Shown: positions 9,401-22,238, counted from the stretch's first letter. The stretch is 64,000 nucleotides of DNA from Solanum dulcamara (GCF_947179165.1 NC_077244.1:73330144-73394143), one strand, 5' to 3'. Made by a program: numbers and translations. The notes: generated by a model not told the origin, from the letters alone.

Positions 9401-11545
9401 ATGAAGATCCAGTGTGATGTGTGTGAGAAAGCTCAAGCTACTGTGATTTGCTGTGCTGATGAGGCTGCTTTGTGTGCAAAATGTGATATTGAAGTTCATG
9501 CTGCTAATAAATTGGCAAGCAAGCACCAAAGGCTTCATCTTCAGTGCCTCTCCAACAAGCTTCCTCCTTGTGATATTTGCCAAGTAAGGGAACCTTTTTT
9601 TTTGTTGCCCTGTTCATGGAATAATCTGTTTTAGTTTAGATTGTATTACTAATATTTCAATCATATAGTTGTGTTGGTCCTTGATTAATGAAAAGTTAAC
9701 TTGTCATGTTCCTATTGATTAGACACTGCTTATATTATTATAATAGGAACTGGTAAGATTTGTTACAACTATTCCCATTTCACATACAGTTAATTTTGCA
9801 CTTATATGTTCAGTATTTATTACTCCCTCTGTTTCAATTTGTGTGTCTTCCTTCCTGTTTTAGTTCCTGCGCTTTAATTTCCAACATGTGACATGTTTTA
9901 TGGCCATAGTATTCAAAGGGTGTAATGTTGATCTTTAGATTAAAGACCACTTGATTCAAAAGTCTCTGGCTCTTTCTTAAACTTCTTGGTCAGTCAACCT
10001 AAGATGCAAAATGAAGCAGAGGGAGTACGATAATGAAGTTCTTGCTTTCCTAGCAAAAGATAAAGGCGAGAGAGGGAGAATGGGCGGAGCCACATTAGGG
10101 ATTAAGAGCGGTCCAATGCGCACCCTTCACTGGAAAATTATATGGCATACAGAGGTTAAATATTAGCTATTATGAGTGTATATTCAATTTTGCACACCCT
10201 TTGCCAAATTCCTCTCTCCGACATTGAGAGGGAGGGATGGAGGCTTACCAGACCATGCTCATGTCATAACCCATATGTATCACAAACAAGAAAAGAGTTA
10301 TAGGTGTAGATTGCGCATAGTGAAATGATTTCATGGCTATGTGGTAGTTTATGTTTTGAATATCAGAGGGAAAATTAGATGAGCGGATTTGTTAACCTCT
10401 GAGTTTCGAAATTGGAACAAAAGGTTTCTTTTATTAAGTAAAAAAAAAGATCTTGTTTTCAATTGTTCTATTTTCTGGAAGTAAGAGCAAACTGAAAATA
10501 AAAATCTGTTGGCAGGGTGACCTATGGTGCTGTCAACCCTTTTAAGGACTGGAAACCTCAAATGAAATTGCATGTTTATATTATTGCAGATGTCTAGTTA
10601 TACCTTATAGTTGAATAGTTATATGCATATGTAAGTCAAGTGATAATTCTAATTTGGAAAGCGTTGAGAAGCAAGAATTAAAAGTGATTTTTCTGAACAT
10701 GGTTATACCTGCCAAAAAGGGATAAAACATACTGGGGAAAAAAAAGATTGAAAGTAAAAGATCAATGTTCTTTTCCCGAAATTTTCTGTCTTTCGTTGGG
10801 ATACTTCATTATTGCTTAAATTTAACTTGAACTAACATGTATGCAGGATAAAACAGCTTTCATCTTCTGTGTTGAGGATAGAGCTCTCTTTTGCAAAGAC
10901 TGTGACGAAGCAATTCATTCAGCCAGCAGCCTTGCTAAAAACCACCAACGCTTCTTAGCCACTGGGATCCGTGTAGCCTTGAGCTCAAGCTGCAATAAGG
11001 ATGCTGTAAAAACCCAGCTGGAGCCACAACCACCTCAACAGAATTCCCATCAAGTTGGCTTAAAAATGCCTCCACAGCAATTGTCCGGTATCACATCACC
11101 ATCTTGGCCTGTTGATGATTTACTAGGATTTCCAGATTATGAGTCGAGTGACAAGGTAAAACAAACTTATTCCTTTTACATTTTGCAAGTACCCTATATT
11201 TTCTACCACTTGGGTGGCTGGGGTTCAGTCTAATCTGTGAAATTGTGGTGACCCTTGATTCAGTATTTACTGTGTCATTGTCTATTCATCTAATTTGTAA
11301 TGAATAACCTATACTGATTGTTTCAACCTATACAGAAGGAGCTACTTGAGCTTGGTGAATTTGAGTGGTTGGGAGACATTGATCTCTTTGGTGAACAAAC
11401 AGCAGCTGAAGTACCCGAGCTATCAGTACCTCAGTCGAGCAATACAAATAATTACAGGCCAACCAAATATCACATGCCTTACAAGAAGCCCAGAATTGAA
11501 ATCCCAGATGAAGATGAGTATTTTACCGTCCCAGATCTTGGTTGA
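9401..11545 (+). CDS. BBX24: Double B-box zinc-finger protein, BBX24/STO-like
   Basis: Three coding exons, all phase 0: 9401-9583, 10847-11155 and 11336-11545, giving 233 residues. B-box 1 (about 5-47, CDVCEKAQATVICC..ALCAKCD..H) and B-box 2 (about 57-98, CDICQDKTAFIFC..CKDCDEAIH) have all their Cys/His/Asp ligands. Intron 1 falls just after CDICQ and so splits B-box 2. The C terminus keeps EVPELSVPQ and KKPRIEIPDEDEYFTVPDLG, as in Arabidopsis STO/BBX24, and there is no CCT domain. Members of this group are nuclear regulators of light signalling that interact with COP1 and HY5; that role is carried over from the family. The protein is slightly shorter than STO. BBX25 is the other possible orthologue. 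It faces FRK2 tail to tail. Confidence 0.92.
9823..10025. mobile_element. Stowaway-like MITE in BBX intron 1
   Basis: Starts TA|CTCCCTCTGTTTCAATTTG and ends GAAGCAGAGGGAG|TA, inverted termini with a TA target, about 203 bp. This is the hallmark of Stowaway/mariner MITEs. It lies wholly within the first intron of the BBX24-like gene. Confidence 0.75.
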
Positions 11546-11603
11546 ACTGCAACCTCAAGAAGTTCCTAGTTAAACGTTTGTGTGCTTGCATGTAGTACTT
11601 AAT

Positions 11604-11783
11604 CAGTGCACTCAATACTGTCAACAGATATGTTCAGTAAAGTAGAAGAAATATTATTCTGCTTAAGATAATCTTAATCTTTGCTTACTTTCGCAGTGCA
11701 CTCGTATTGTCAACATATATGTTCAGTAAGTAGAGAAAACACTGTTTTGCTTAAGATATCCTTTAATCTTGTTTACTTTTTAC
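11604..11783 (+). repeat. 90-bp tandem duplication downstream of the BBX stop
   Basis: The segment beginning CAGTGCACTC recurs at 11604 and 11694 (90 bp apart). Both copies share TGTCAACA.ATATGTTCAGTAA, a purine-rich stretch, then TGCTTAAGATA and TAATCTT. It begins 59 bp after the stop codon, most likely in the 3' UTR. Confidence 0.75.
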
Positions 11784-12545
11784 CTCTCTGGTAGGGTTGC
11801 ATCAGTCTCTTATTCTTAAAGTCTACACATAGGGATTCTTAGACATGTTATGCATATTGCTAGACCTGAGTGATTGGAACACAACGCATTGTGTTTTCCA
11901 TTATGGGGAAAATTAATACCATGACATTTAACATTTCTGAAGTTTTTTTTTTAAAATAAAAAATTTCTGAAGTTGAATTAAATTTAAAGGTTCAAGTTTC
12001 TCTCTTTCTTTGAGCTGGTTAAACCTTCTTTTCGGGACAACTCCCCTATCTGTAGTTGTGTAATAGTTATTAATTTATAGAAGATTTATGCCAAATTTAG
12101 GCAACTTACCAGTTTTCCCGAAAACTTGTGGCAATCCTTCATCAATTACTGCAGCTTAAGATGCTACATAATTCATTCACTCTTTAGGCAAAATTCCCAA
12201 CTTTACTGGGATTTGATGAAAGCAAGTTGAAACTGCCTCAGAAGCAAAGAGAGGCAAAATAATTGAATTTATGGAGATCTTGGCCTTTGATGAAGATGAA
12301 CTGATATACAGGCAAGATTATTCCAGAATAAATGGGCCAATTCGCTCCAACAGAGAATGAACCAATTAATGGGCAGAATAGGACGCAAAGGCAGCCTACA
12401 AGAGGCAACTAACGCAAAAGGAACACCTCAAACAGACAGGCATGGTTCGTAGCTTTCGTGTACCCATCGGGTGAATAATGAAATACATAATGATGTGAAA
12501 GGAGAATTAAAGATGCACGGACAAATCTTTAGGAACAAAGCTTAG

Positions 12546-12551
12546 TTTATT
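12546..12551 (-). terminator. Candidate poly(A) signal of FRK2
   Basis: TTTATT on the plus strand reads AATAAA on the gene strand, about 150 nt past the FRK2 stop codon. Position and sequence fit a plant polyadenylation signal. Confidence 0.45.
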
Positions 12552-12701
12552 AAGTGCCTTTATGCACAGTCATCACAAGAAAACATTAAAATCCGAAACC
12601 CCAAAACTGAAAATAGAAAGGCTGCTACTAGCTTGAAAGAAAAATCTCATGAAGGGACGAAATATATGGGAGATGAAAAAAATAAAATGAAAAGAATCTT
12701 T

Positions 12702-15700
12702 CTATGCTCCTCCCTTGAGCAAAGTGAGGGCTTCAGATTCAGTAGGCAGAGCTGGGATTGCTCCTTTCTTGGTGGTTGTGATGGCTCCACATGCACATGC
12801 AAACCTTAGTACTTCCTTCAACCTTGCTTCATCCTGCATTATTTCCACAAATTAGTCCAAGTTATTTGTTTATAACATGGAAAGGGCGGTGGAAAGGGCG
12901 GTGCAAGAGACATCATAAAAAATAAAAAATGATCGAATCTTCGGACGCTTAATTAGAGGGTAAGAAATTATATTACTACTATTATTTTACCTCAAGAATG
13001 GCTTGGTCATCAACAATCTTAGTTAGAAGGGCACCAACAAAAGAATCACCAGCTCCAGTGGTGTCAACAGTCTTCACATGGAATGCCCCAACGCTTCCAT
13101 GGAATTTCTACACCCCAAAAAAGAACAAGTCAGAGATCAAATTATCAAAACTAATTACACACAACTTTCTCTCAAAAAGTATTTTTATTTTAGAGAAATA
13201 TTTGCCAAGGTACAAGTCACTAAGCTATTGTTGTTGCTTGCTGAGCATATCCTACAAAGAAATTTTAGAAATCAATCAACTCTACTTTCATTTGATTATA
13301 GATACCATGTCTTCTTCCCTGTTTTGGCATTTGAGTCCCAACAATCAAGGAAGAAAGCATCGACATTACGTTGTGTATGAGAGCGGGAGAAACTTGATCT
13401 CAATTGGTTTAGTGAGGGCGACCCCGAAAGTCACCAAATGGGTATATTTCAATTTCAACTTCAGGCCCTACCCAATAAAAGTATGGCCTACTCCAAGTCT
13501 CTCTATTAAACAATTAACATTGAAATCACATATTCTAATTAAAAAGATAAGCACCCGTATTGGCCATGAGGGGACAATTTAAATTAGCAGTACGGCGAAA
13601 AGTAAAGAATACTTTTTATTATGTCATAACCTTTGGGCGTGGAAGAAATAAAAAATATGCACACCCAATTATGTACTAAAGCGCTGTAGGTCCTCCTTGG
13701 CCTACTTTATATGACTTTAATTACAAATTAAACAACAATGGTTCTTACCTACCACTCCTTCTTACCACTTTACAGCTATCTACTAGAAAACTCAACAACA
13801 AGCAATCAAATAAAATAACGAAAAATACACCTTGGTTTAAGCACCTGATAAAAGAAAGATATACCTTGGTGTAGTAATTGCAACCCTTCTCACCAAGGGT
13901 GACCAAGAGGAGCTTCAAATTAGGATGCCATAAGGACATGGCAGACTCATCATCAATCTTGTTACTTCCAGTGAGGAATTCGAGCTCCACATCACTGACC
14001 TTGATCAGATCAGCATAGTTCCAGATACTCTTGATTTGCTTCCTCGCCTCCTCTTCCGAAGGCCAAAGTGGCAAACGGAGGTTTGGGTCATAAGAGAGCA
14101 ATGCCCCTGCCTCCTTTGCTACTTCCATTGCCTTCAAATGTGCTGATCTACATGGCTCCACGATCAAACTAATTGATCCGTAGTGGAACACCTTAGCCTA
14201 TACACAAATCACACAAACAATAACCTATATTAATCAAAACGAAAATTAACACAAATTAATTAGTTTGAATAATTAAATGTGTAACAATTAATGACACTAT
14301 GATAATGACACCTGACATGAATTTAACTGTACTTCCCACCTACCCTTTTGGTAACATTGGGTGCACTCTTTGCTCTAAGATCTCGGATGATACACACTAT
14401 ATTATTCCTCCTAGTAAATATCGTCATTATACACTTTTTGACTTTCATGAGTCCTTTTGGCCCCATCTATGCATTATTCATCTGTCGCAGTAAAATGTGA
14501 CAATGACTTTTAAATTACTATACCCAAATTTTATCATTGTCTCATAGAAATAAACAAATCAATTTGGTTTAGTTGCAAATATCATTAAGATACTGAGTAT
14601 ATTTTATTTATTTATTTATAAGAGAACAGAAACAAATAGGCGCATGGAAACAAAAGAGTGATAATGCTATGAAGGGAAAGAGACAAAATATAGCTCTTTG
14701 AGATTTCAACACCTGATAGGCAGGAAAAGTTTGGCTAAGCTAACGGACAACACTCACCCAACTCTCAAGAAAAATCCGTGTCACTTACCGCTGCCTCTTA
14801 ACTGCATGCAAGACATAAACTAGCTTTAAGGTTTACACTCTTCCTTTCCCCCAATTTCCGCTATTAACAGAATTCCTAATTGACAAAATTCTAGCTGTCT
14901 CTCTTTAAACAAACAAAATAAAAATAAAAAAAGTGGGTAGAGATCACCTTTTGCTTAGAAAAGCCCCGCCGATTTGATAAAGGAAACACGCTATTTATAA
15001 CACCATTTTTGCTTTTTAACTTGAAATTGAAATACATGACATCAACTTTTTTTCATTCTATTAAAATAAAGCCGGATATTGAAATGGATGTGCAGTATAC
15101 CAATAATACGGAAGGGTTATTCCGGATTGGATCTAATATAATATAAACATTGATCCAATTAGGCAAATAAATGAGAAGGCACAGGATAACCACCTACCAC
15201 CATGTAAATAATGATATGTTATGTCTAATTCTTATTAATTAATTAATTACCAAAATTACAGTAAAGTCAAAAAAAGACACCAACCAACCCAACCAAAAAT
15301 AAAAATAAGTTTTACGTCCTTTTCAATTATTAATTATTTTAATTAACTAAACTACGGTTGAGTCAAAAACAGACAACAACAAACTCACCAGCTTCTTCGT
15401 TCATATCAGTAACAAGATCACAAAACTACGAAATTGCACGTGAGAAACACGCACAAATCATGAAATCCAATGCGAGTTTGGGTGGGAAATTAAAATAAAA
15501 AGATTTAATGACGATATAACTTACAGATCTAATAAGATCAAGATTCAACTCGTCGGGCGTGAGCAACATATCGGCACTGGGATTCCTGTAAAACATAAAC
15601 TCACGCTCTCCGTCGGCGCGTAGAGTCACGAACGCCAAAGCCGTCCTTGCGCCCTTGTCAAAATTGATCCCGTCGGCTTGTACGCCATTCGTTTTGAGAA

Positions 15701-15932
15701 TACCGGCGAGCATGTGACCGAACTCATCGTCGCCGAGTTTCCCGACGAACGCCGACTTCCCTCCTAGCCTTGTCACCGCGATGGCGACGTTCGCCGGTGC
15801 ACCGCCGGGAGCTTTCAAAAATCCGGGAGCCTCGGCAAGGGATACGCCGGAGACTGTCGGAACGAAATCGATCAACATCTCACCGAAACTCACGATCAAA
15901 CCAGAAGAAGAAGCACTACCGTTAAATGCCAT
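12702..15932 (-). CDS. FRK2: Fructokinase, pfkB family, FRK2 type
   Basis: Four coding exons on the minus strand, all phase 0: 15932-15525 (136 codons), 14197-13865 (111), 13107-12991 (39) and 12833-12702 (43 plus TAG), 329 residues in all. Splice sites are clean (for example GTAAGT after DLIRS, GTATAT after YYTK). pfkB signatures are present: [20 protein letters not shown] near the N terminus and [14 protein letters not shown] in exon 3, where Asp268 is the expected catalytic base. The C terminus is [13 protein letters not shown]. The family phosphorylates fructose with ATP in the cytosol of sink tissues. In tomato FRK2 serves xylem/phloem development. Intron 1 is long (1327 bp). Sequence and exon layout agree closely with tomato/potato FRK2 as recalled, with scattered substitutions. 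Confidence 0.96.
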
Positions 15933-16029
15933 GGCGACGATGAATAGGGAAAATATATGTACCGATTGTTGTATCTATGTTTATATAATAGAGAGAAAGA
16001 GAGAGGAAGATAAATGAAGATTATAGGAG

Positions 16030-16041
16030 CTTTATATAGAA
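16030..16041 (-). promoter_or_regulatory. FRK2 TATA box
   Basis: On the gene strand this reads TCTATATAAAGC, about 100 bp upstream of the FRK2 ATG at 15932, followed by a CT/GA-rich 5' leader. Position and sequence fit a plant core promoter. Confidence 0.65.
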
Positions 16042-16376
16042 GGTGGTTGACGAGTTCTAAGAAGGAGAGGAAAACTATTTAATTACGGACTGAGATTTTT
16101 AAAAAAAAAATAAATTGCAATAATTATCCAAAAAGATAAAATGTAACATATATATTCCTTAATTTTAGGCTAATCTTTAATGGCACGTCACTTTTATGTG
16201 AACGTAGGACCTTTATTTACTTGATTAAACACAAGAAAAATATCCCACAAAAAAAAAACGAAGATTTTAGAAAATTAGAGAAATATTTTAGTACTATTGG
16301 AAAAAAAATATTTTAATAAATTACTACTAAAAATAAAAAAAAAGGAGAGAGAAAAGAAAAGGCTCGAAGATTTTTA

Positions 16377-16638
16377 CTCCCTCCGTTCATTTTTATTTTT
16401 TAATTTTAGATTTTTCGATAGTTAGTTTGATTTATTTTTTAAAGTTAAATTAGATTATATTAATTCGATATTTTAATTTAAAAAATTATATATTCAATAA
16501 CTATATGAAAATTACTATAATTTACAAAAAAAAATTATATCAATATGATTAAAAAATAGAGCTTAAAATGTTAGTCAAAGTTTAAATTATTTGACTCTAA
16601 AAAAGAAAACTACGATAATTAAAAAGGAACGGAAGGAC
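16377..16638. mobile_element. Stowaway-like MITE upstream of FRK2
   Basis: Termini CTCCCTCCGTTCATTTTTA and (reverse) GTCCTTCCGTTCCTTTTTA are inverted repeats flanked by TA on both sides; 262 bp. It lies about 340 bp upstream of the FRK2 TATA box. Confidence 0.8.
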
Positions 16639-16793
16639 TATTTTTTTTAATAATTAGCTTGATGCATCAGATTGTTCTTTTTTAATAATTAATACATGAT
16701 ATAATTTATTTAAATTATTCCTATTTTCTAAATATTTTTTGAGAATTAAATAATAATAAAAAGAACTACGTTTTTCTTTGATATTAAGAGTAT

Positions 16794-17444
16794 AATTACT
16801 AATTATAATCTTGAAACCTAAATTAATAATTATTTTGGGATAAATTTTAATATTGTAGAGATAAAACTTAGAAAAATAAATTAAAATTGATGTAGGGAAT
16901 CTAAAGTGCTTAGGATTTGATGTTTGCTAATTTATTTAATTTATGTTTAAAAAAGTTTATAGTCAAAATTATATAGAAATATTTTTTTAAAATTTCTAGT
17001 AAAAGTATATCTGATTTAGACTATTATAAACAGAGGTGTTTTTGATAACTTTTAATGTGAAAAAAAAAAGTGGAGAATTATACTAATCATTTACAGATTC
17101 ATGGTATTTAGAGCAAATTAATTACTAATTATAATCTTGAAACCTAAATTAATAATTATTTTGGGACAAATTTTAATATTGTAGAGACAAAACTTAGAAA
17201 AATAAATTAAAATTGATGTAGGAAATCTAAAGTGCTTAGGATTTGATGTTTGCTAATTTATTTAATTTATGTTTAAAAAAGTTTGTAGTCAAAATTATAT
17301 AGAAATATTTTTTTAAAATTTCTAGTAAAAGTATATCTGATTTAGACTGTTATAAACAGAGGTGTTTTTGATAACTTTTAATGTGAAAAAAAAAGTGGAG
17401 AATTATACTAATCATTTACAGATTCATGGTATTTAGAGCAAATT
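16794..17444. repeat. Recent 326-bp tandem duplication
   Basis: Two adjacent copies, 16794-17119 and 17120-17444, each starting AATTACTAATTATAATCTTG and ending ATGGTATTTAGAGCAAATT. By eye they differ at five transitions and one A-run length change. There is no ORF. The sequence itself is not a repeat family that I recognise. Confidence 0.9.
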
Positions 17445-18259
17445 GTTTTACTTCATTAAAAAGTAAAAACCCATTATACAAACGAAAAAACTGTACCCAG
17501 AAAAATCCATCATTTTTACATATTATATTAAATAAAAAGAATATTGTCAAGAGAAAAACTCACTTCTAAAATTAAAAAAATCGACATAAATTCAAATTAG
17601 TCAAACTTCAAAGCGTATATATTGTAATCTAATTAGGGTTATTAAGTTATCATTTTATTTTATTTTATTTTCTGTTGGAAGTCTATTATATAACGATTTG
17701 AATATAAGGAACAAAATATGTCAAAATGCAATTTAATTACTCCATATAATTAATCTTCAATAATTTAATTATGATAAGTTTAACAAATGAAACTTAATGT
17801 AATTGATGTGCAGCAAGATAAAGTATGTTTTTTGGTGCTTCATAAATCTAACTATCTAAGGGTTTATGGACTAAATCGAATGTCCTTAACCATGCTGAAA
17901 CTTAGATTATTAAAATCATTTTCCATATTTTTTTAATTCTTTATTTGATAGAAAATAATTTTCAAGCACCGCCCACCAATGCCTAACAAATAAAATATAA
18001 GAGTTGAAATTCAAGAAAAGGAAATTGTTGTTAATTAATTCAAAATCAAGTGATAAATATTATGAAGGCCTCGAGTGGTTTTCAAAAGATTCTGTTTTGG
18101 TAGCTGATATCAACCCATAGTTTTAGTTCCACTTGTTTCAATATCTTATTTAATAATGCCCCACCTGTATCAATGCAATATTTCTTTTAATAAATAATAA
18201 ATTGTTAAGTTTTGGGTTTTATTGGATAATATCAAATACTACTATTTGTAGTCCTTATA

Positions 18260-19005
18260 CAGTAAAATCTCAATAAAATAATATTCGATAAAGTAATAAT
18301 TTCGCTAAATGAATATTTTTTTCCGATTTCGACTTGAATCAGTTATATTAAAGTAATATTTTCGCTAAATGGATTAGATAATAATTAAAAATAAAGTATT
18401 AAAGACCCACAAAAAATATAAAATAATAATTACTAAAATACATCAAGAATTTATATATATATATAATCAGTCAATAATACTCTTTTGTTTGGTCAATCAA
18501 CAAAAGTTATGTTTCACTCATGCTTGCAAATCTTTTTGGCTAATAGTTAAATTCTCTTTCTTATGCTTACATATTGCGTTTCTTATTTTATTGGTTAAAG
18601 ATGATTTTTGTGCGCCTTTTAAATGATGAGAAGGCATTATACTTGAATTATAATTTTTAAACATCTAGCTTTTTCCTTTTATAGTTAACATAAAATCTCT
18701 TCATATTCTATATACATGAATACAATTAGAAACATTAAACTTCACTAAATTCATTTAGATTTACTAGATTTAAATAATAAATATGTAAAGACTATACTTT
18801 TTAGTTTTCTAGATTTAAACTTTTGAAATTCTTAATTCAAATATTTTTTTTCTTTCTTATGACACATACTGCAAAATACTCTCTAAAACAAAAATATTTA
18901 TTTATCGATAAATAAATATTTTATGCATTTATCGATAAACTAATAATTTCAATAAATAAATATTTTTTTTGGTCCCAAACATATGCATTTATAGAGGTTT
19001 TACTG
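18260..19005. mobile_element. Emigrant/pogo-like MITE
   Basis: The left end TA|CAGTAAAATCTCAATAAA and right end TTTATAGAGGTTTTACTG|TA form terminal inverted repeats of about 20 bp flanked by TA. The CAGTAAAACCTCTATAAA terminus and TA target are those of Arabidopsis Emigrant elements. Length is about 746 bp, longer than typical Emigrant. The inside is AT-rich and has no transposase ORF. Confidence 0.75.
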
Positions 19006-19369
19006 TATAAATTTTAAGGTATAATTTTTTTTTATTAAATATTTACTTTATTTGTATGTTATCACTCAATAGTTGAGGTGTTTGTGACTTTCAAGAACAA
19101 TTATCTCTAAAGATAAAAAAAAATAAATTAATTTTATCTTGAATTTTCAAAATAACTAATAAAATGAGATAATTGTTTTTTGAAACCAAACATATATTAA
19201 GATGAACGGAAAGTAATATTACTTTAAACAATCCTACTAAGGGTCGTTCGCCATGTGGGATAAGATGACATCTCTTAAGTATTAAGTTCGGAACTAAAAT
19301 TATATTTTATTTGATTAAAAATGTAAATTTAGTTTGAAATAAATTTATATTTGTGACTGAATAGAATAC

Positions 19370-19650
19370 AAATTTAATTATAATCTTAATTCTGAATATT
19401 TCATCTTATCTCATTTAATATCCTATCTTATCTCATCCAATTTAATATTATTTTGTCTCATATTTCAAATAAGATAAACTAATTTCATAATTACTAAATA
19501 TACATCTTTAATCAAACAAAATATATATTCAATTACAATCTTAATTCTGAATACTTCACCTTATCTCATTCAATATCCTATTTTATCTCATTCAACTTAA
19601 TAATATTTTATCTCATATTTTAAATAAAATAAATTAATTTTATAATTATA
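19370..19650. repeat. Imperfect direct repeat of about 130 bp
   Basis: Copy 1 (about 19370-19497) and copy 2 (about 19521-19650) share, in order, ATCTTAATTCTGAATA, CTTATCTCATT, ATATCCTAT, TTATCTCAT and TCTCATATTT, then a TAAATTAATTT-like end. No coding content; it probably lies inside an unrecognised repeat spanning about 19230-19690. Confidence 0.55.
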
Positions 19651-20194
19651 ATTTCGAAATAACTTTATCCGCTAACTAGATGACCTCTTAATACGCAGAG
19701 TCTAATCCACGTGAATCATATTGTGTGATTTTAATTTGTGGGTGAATGGGGTCTTCTTATGACACCAACAGAACAGCCCCTTGTCACTTCATTTTTTTTG
19801 AGGGGATTAAATAATAAATTGTTATGTACAATTCTCTTTCAAAAATGTTGACACTGCAACTATACGTTTTCATAATTTGCAAGAAAATGCACGTTGACGA
19901 TATCGACGAATTTAAAATCAATGATATTTTAATTTCAGCTCTATTTATTTAGCAAGTTTTAAATTAAATAAAAATGTTATACACATATATAGAGTCTACA
20001 CTAAATTTACGGGATTCTATTCTTTCAAAAGTTTTCTAATCAGCATTTTATCGAATACATCGCCCTATATGTATAGGGGTGGAGCTAAAAGTTCGAATAC
20101 GTTTCGATCGAGAGAAATATTAGATAGATAAGATCAGTTTCAAGGAATTATATGATATATATTCAGTTAATCTACCCTCTTCCAATTTGTAATT

Positions 20195-21962
20195 TATTAG
20201 GAAGAAGCAAGTGGATGTTTTACTTTATAACTTTTTTTTCCCATTTATTTTTTTCTCTTTTCTTTCCGCTCCCCATTGTCCCCATACGTTTTCTCTTTTT
20301 TCTTTGCTATAAATTGACTTGTTTTGACAATTTAAAGAACACACAGATACATACGAAACACACTGTAATTTTCTTTCTTTCTCTCTTTCCTTCACTAACT
20401 CTCTTCTTTTTAATTTGCCAAGTTAATTTATTTTATAACACGTTATCAGCACGAGACTCTAATTTTTTCTAGAAAAATTAACTTCTATATCAGATATATT
20501 TACTGAAAAAATTTAATTTTAGTTGTCTTTGTTATTTCTAAATTAATTTTTATCTCAATTTTTATCATGCAAACTTGTCAAACTTGGAGTTTGTGGCACT
20601 TGATATTTCTGGCAAAAATTATTTATTATGGATACTTGATGCTGAAATCCACCTTATCGCTAAGGGTCTTGGTGATGCTATAATTGAAGGAAATAAAGCA
20701 TCAAGTCAGGATAAAGCAAATGCTATTATTTTCTTTCATCATTATCTAGATGAAAGCCTGGAGGTTGAATACTTGTCAGTGAAAGATCCACTTGAATTGT
20801 AGAAAGGTTTAAAAGGGAGGTATGACCACCTCAGGATAACGATATTGCCAATGGCTCGTTATGAGTGAATGCACTTACAGTTTCAAGATTTTAAAACTGT
20901 AATTGAGTATAATTCTACTGTATTTAGAATAACTTTACAATTAAAATTATGTGGGAAAACTATAAATGATGAGGACATGTTGAAAAAGATACTAACTACT
21001 TTCCATGCCTCTAATGTGTTATTACAGCAGCAATACCGTGAAAAAGATTTTCAGAAATACTCTGAATTGATCTCATGCCTTCTGGTGGCTGAGCATCATA
21101 ATGCTTTTTTAATGAAAAATCATGAAGTCCGGTCCACTGGAATTGCTTCGTTACCGGAAGCAAATGTGGTAGAAGCACATGACCGGTCTGAAAGAAGACA
21201 AAATAAAAATCAAGGCCACAATAATGTGCGTGGACGTGGCAATGGCAGAATATGATATAATAATCGTCGTGGGGGAGAATACATCAAAGGAGACAGAACA
21301 AAACATATTTCACCAAAATTCTTTTTTATCATGATCTTCAAGAGGAGGGTGAAATAGATGTCCAACAAGTTCGTTCAAGTGATAATTTAACAGATATATT
21401 TACCAAGGCATTGCAGACGTCAACCTTTGAGAAAATGAGATGCAAAATTGGAATGCGTCGTCTTCGAGATATTAAGTGATGTTTTCATTATGGGGAGTAA
21501 AATACGCGTTGTACTCTTTTTTCCTTAGCCAAGGTTTTGTCCCACTTGGTTTTCCTGATAAGGTTTTTAATGAGGCAGCACTCAAGGCGTATTACCAGAT
21601 ATGTGTACTATTTTTTCTTCACTAGGCTTTTTTTCCCACTGGATTTTTTCTAATAAGGTTTTAACGAGGCACAATATCTATCGATGTTCAAAATAACTAT
21701 GTATATTGTTTGTTGTAAAAAAATAATTAATGAGACACATTACACATGGATATCCAAGGAGAAGTATTAAGAAGAAACAAGTGGATGTTTCACTTTATAA
21801 CTTTTCTTCCCACTAGTTTTTCCCCCTTTTATTTCCACGCCTTGTTTTGGCAATTTAAAGGAACACACAGGTACATACGAAATGCACTACAATTTTCTCT
21901 CTTTCTCTTTCTTTCACTCACTCACTCTTTTTTAATTTATTAAATTAGTTTATTTTATAACA
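20195..21962 (+). mobile_element. Internally deleted Ty1-copia retrotransposon with paired LTRs and target duplication
   Basis: 5' LTR 20195-20440 (246 bp) and 3' LTR 21765-21962 (198 bp) both start TATTA(G/A)GAAGAA and end TTTATAACA; the 3' LTR lacks about 45 bp. The 5-bp target duplication TAATT is perfect (20190-20194 and 21963-21967). After the 5' LTR comes CGTTATCAGCACGAG, the usual primer-binding neighbourhood of this group. CCAAGGAGAAG just before the 3' LTR is the polypurine tract. Inside, gag is followed directly by the RNase H tail (DNLTDIFTKALQTSTFEK-like at about 21380-21475). Protease, integrase and reverse transcriptase are deleted, so it is non-autonomous. Confidence 0.9.
20575..21255 (+). 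pseudogene. copia gag remnant
   Basis: A gag reading (SNLEFVALDISGKNYLLW ... QLKLCGKTINDEDMLKKIL ... YSELISCLLVAEHHNAFLMK ... Arg/Gly-rich tail) is broken by stops at about 20800 and 20866 and ends at 21255. The ancestral start appears to be the TTG at 20575, where the related copy at 3214 has ATG. The family supplies the capsid; this copy cannot make a full protein. Confidence 0.8.
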
Positions 21963-22238
21963 TAATTGATATTTTATATTTTTAATATCACATGTTTTAT
22001 TAGAATAATTGTGACGTGACACCACATTGCTTTAATAATTTCATAAAAATATTAGCATTATGTGGACTTAAGTAAGTAGGGTTAATTAACTAAGGTTGAA
22101 CATTCGAGGTTATGATAGGATGAATAAAATTAAATCTCTCCACGTTTTATTAATAAAATGCTTTAAATTCGAGCCTTAGGAAATAAAAAATCTCTGGTAG
22201 TAGGAGTTCTTTTCCACTTATGTTCCTACACATGTACG

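Noticed and set aside
13078..13582. Plus-strand ORFs over FRK2 exon 3 and intron 2
   Set aside because: Antisense shadows of a well-supported exon and its intron.
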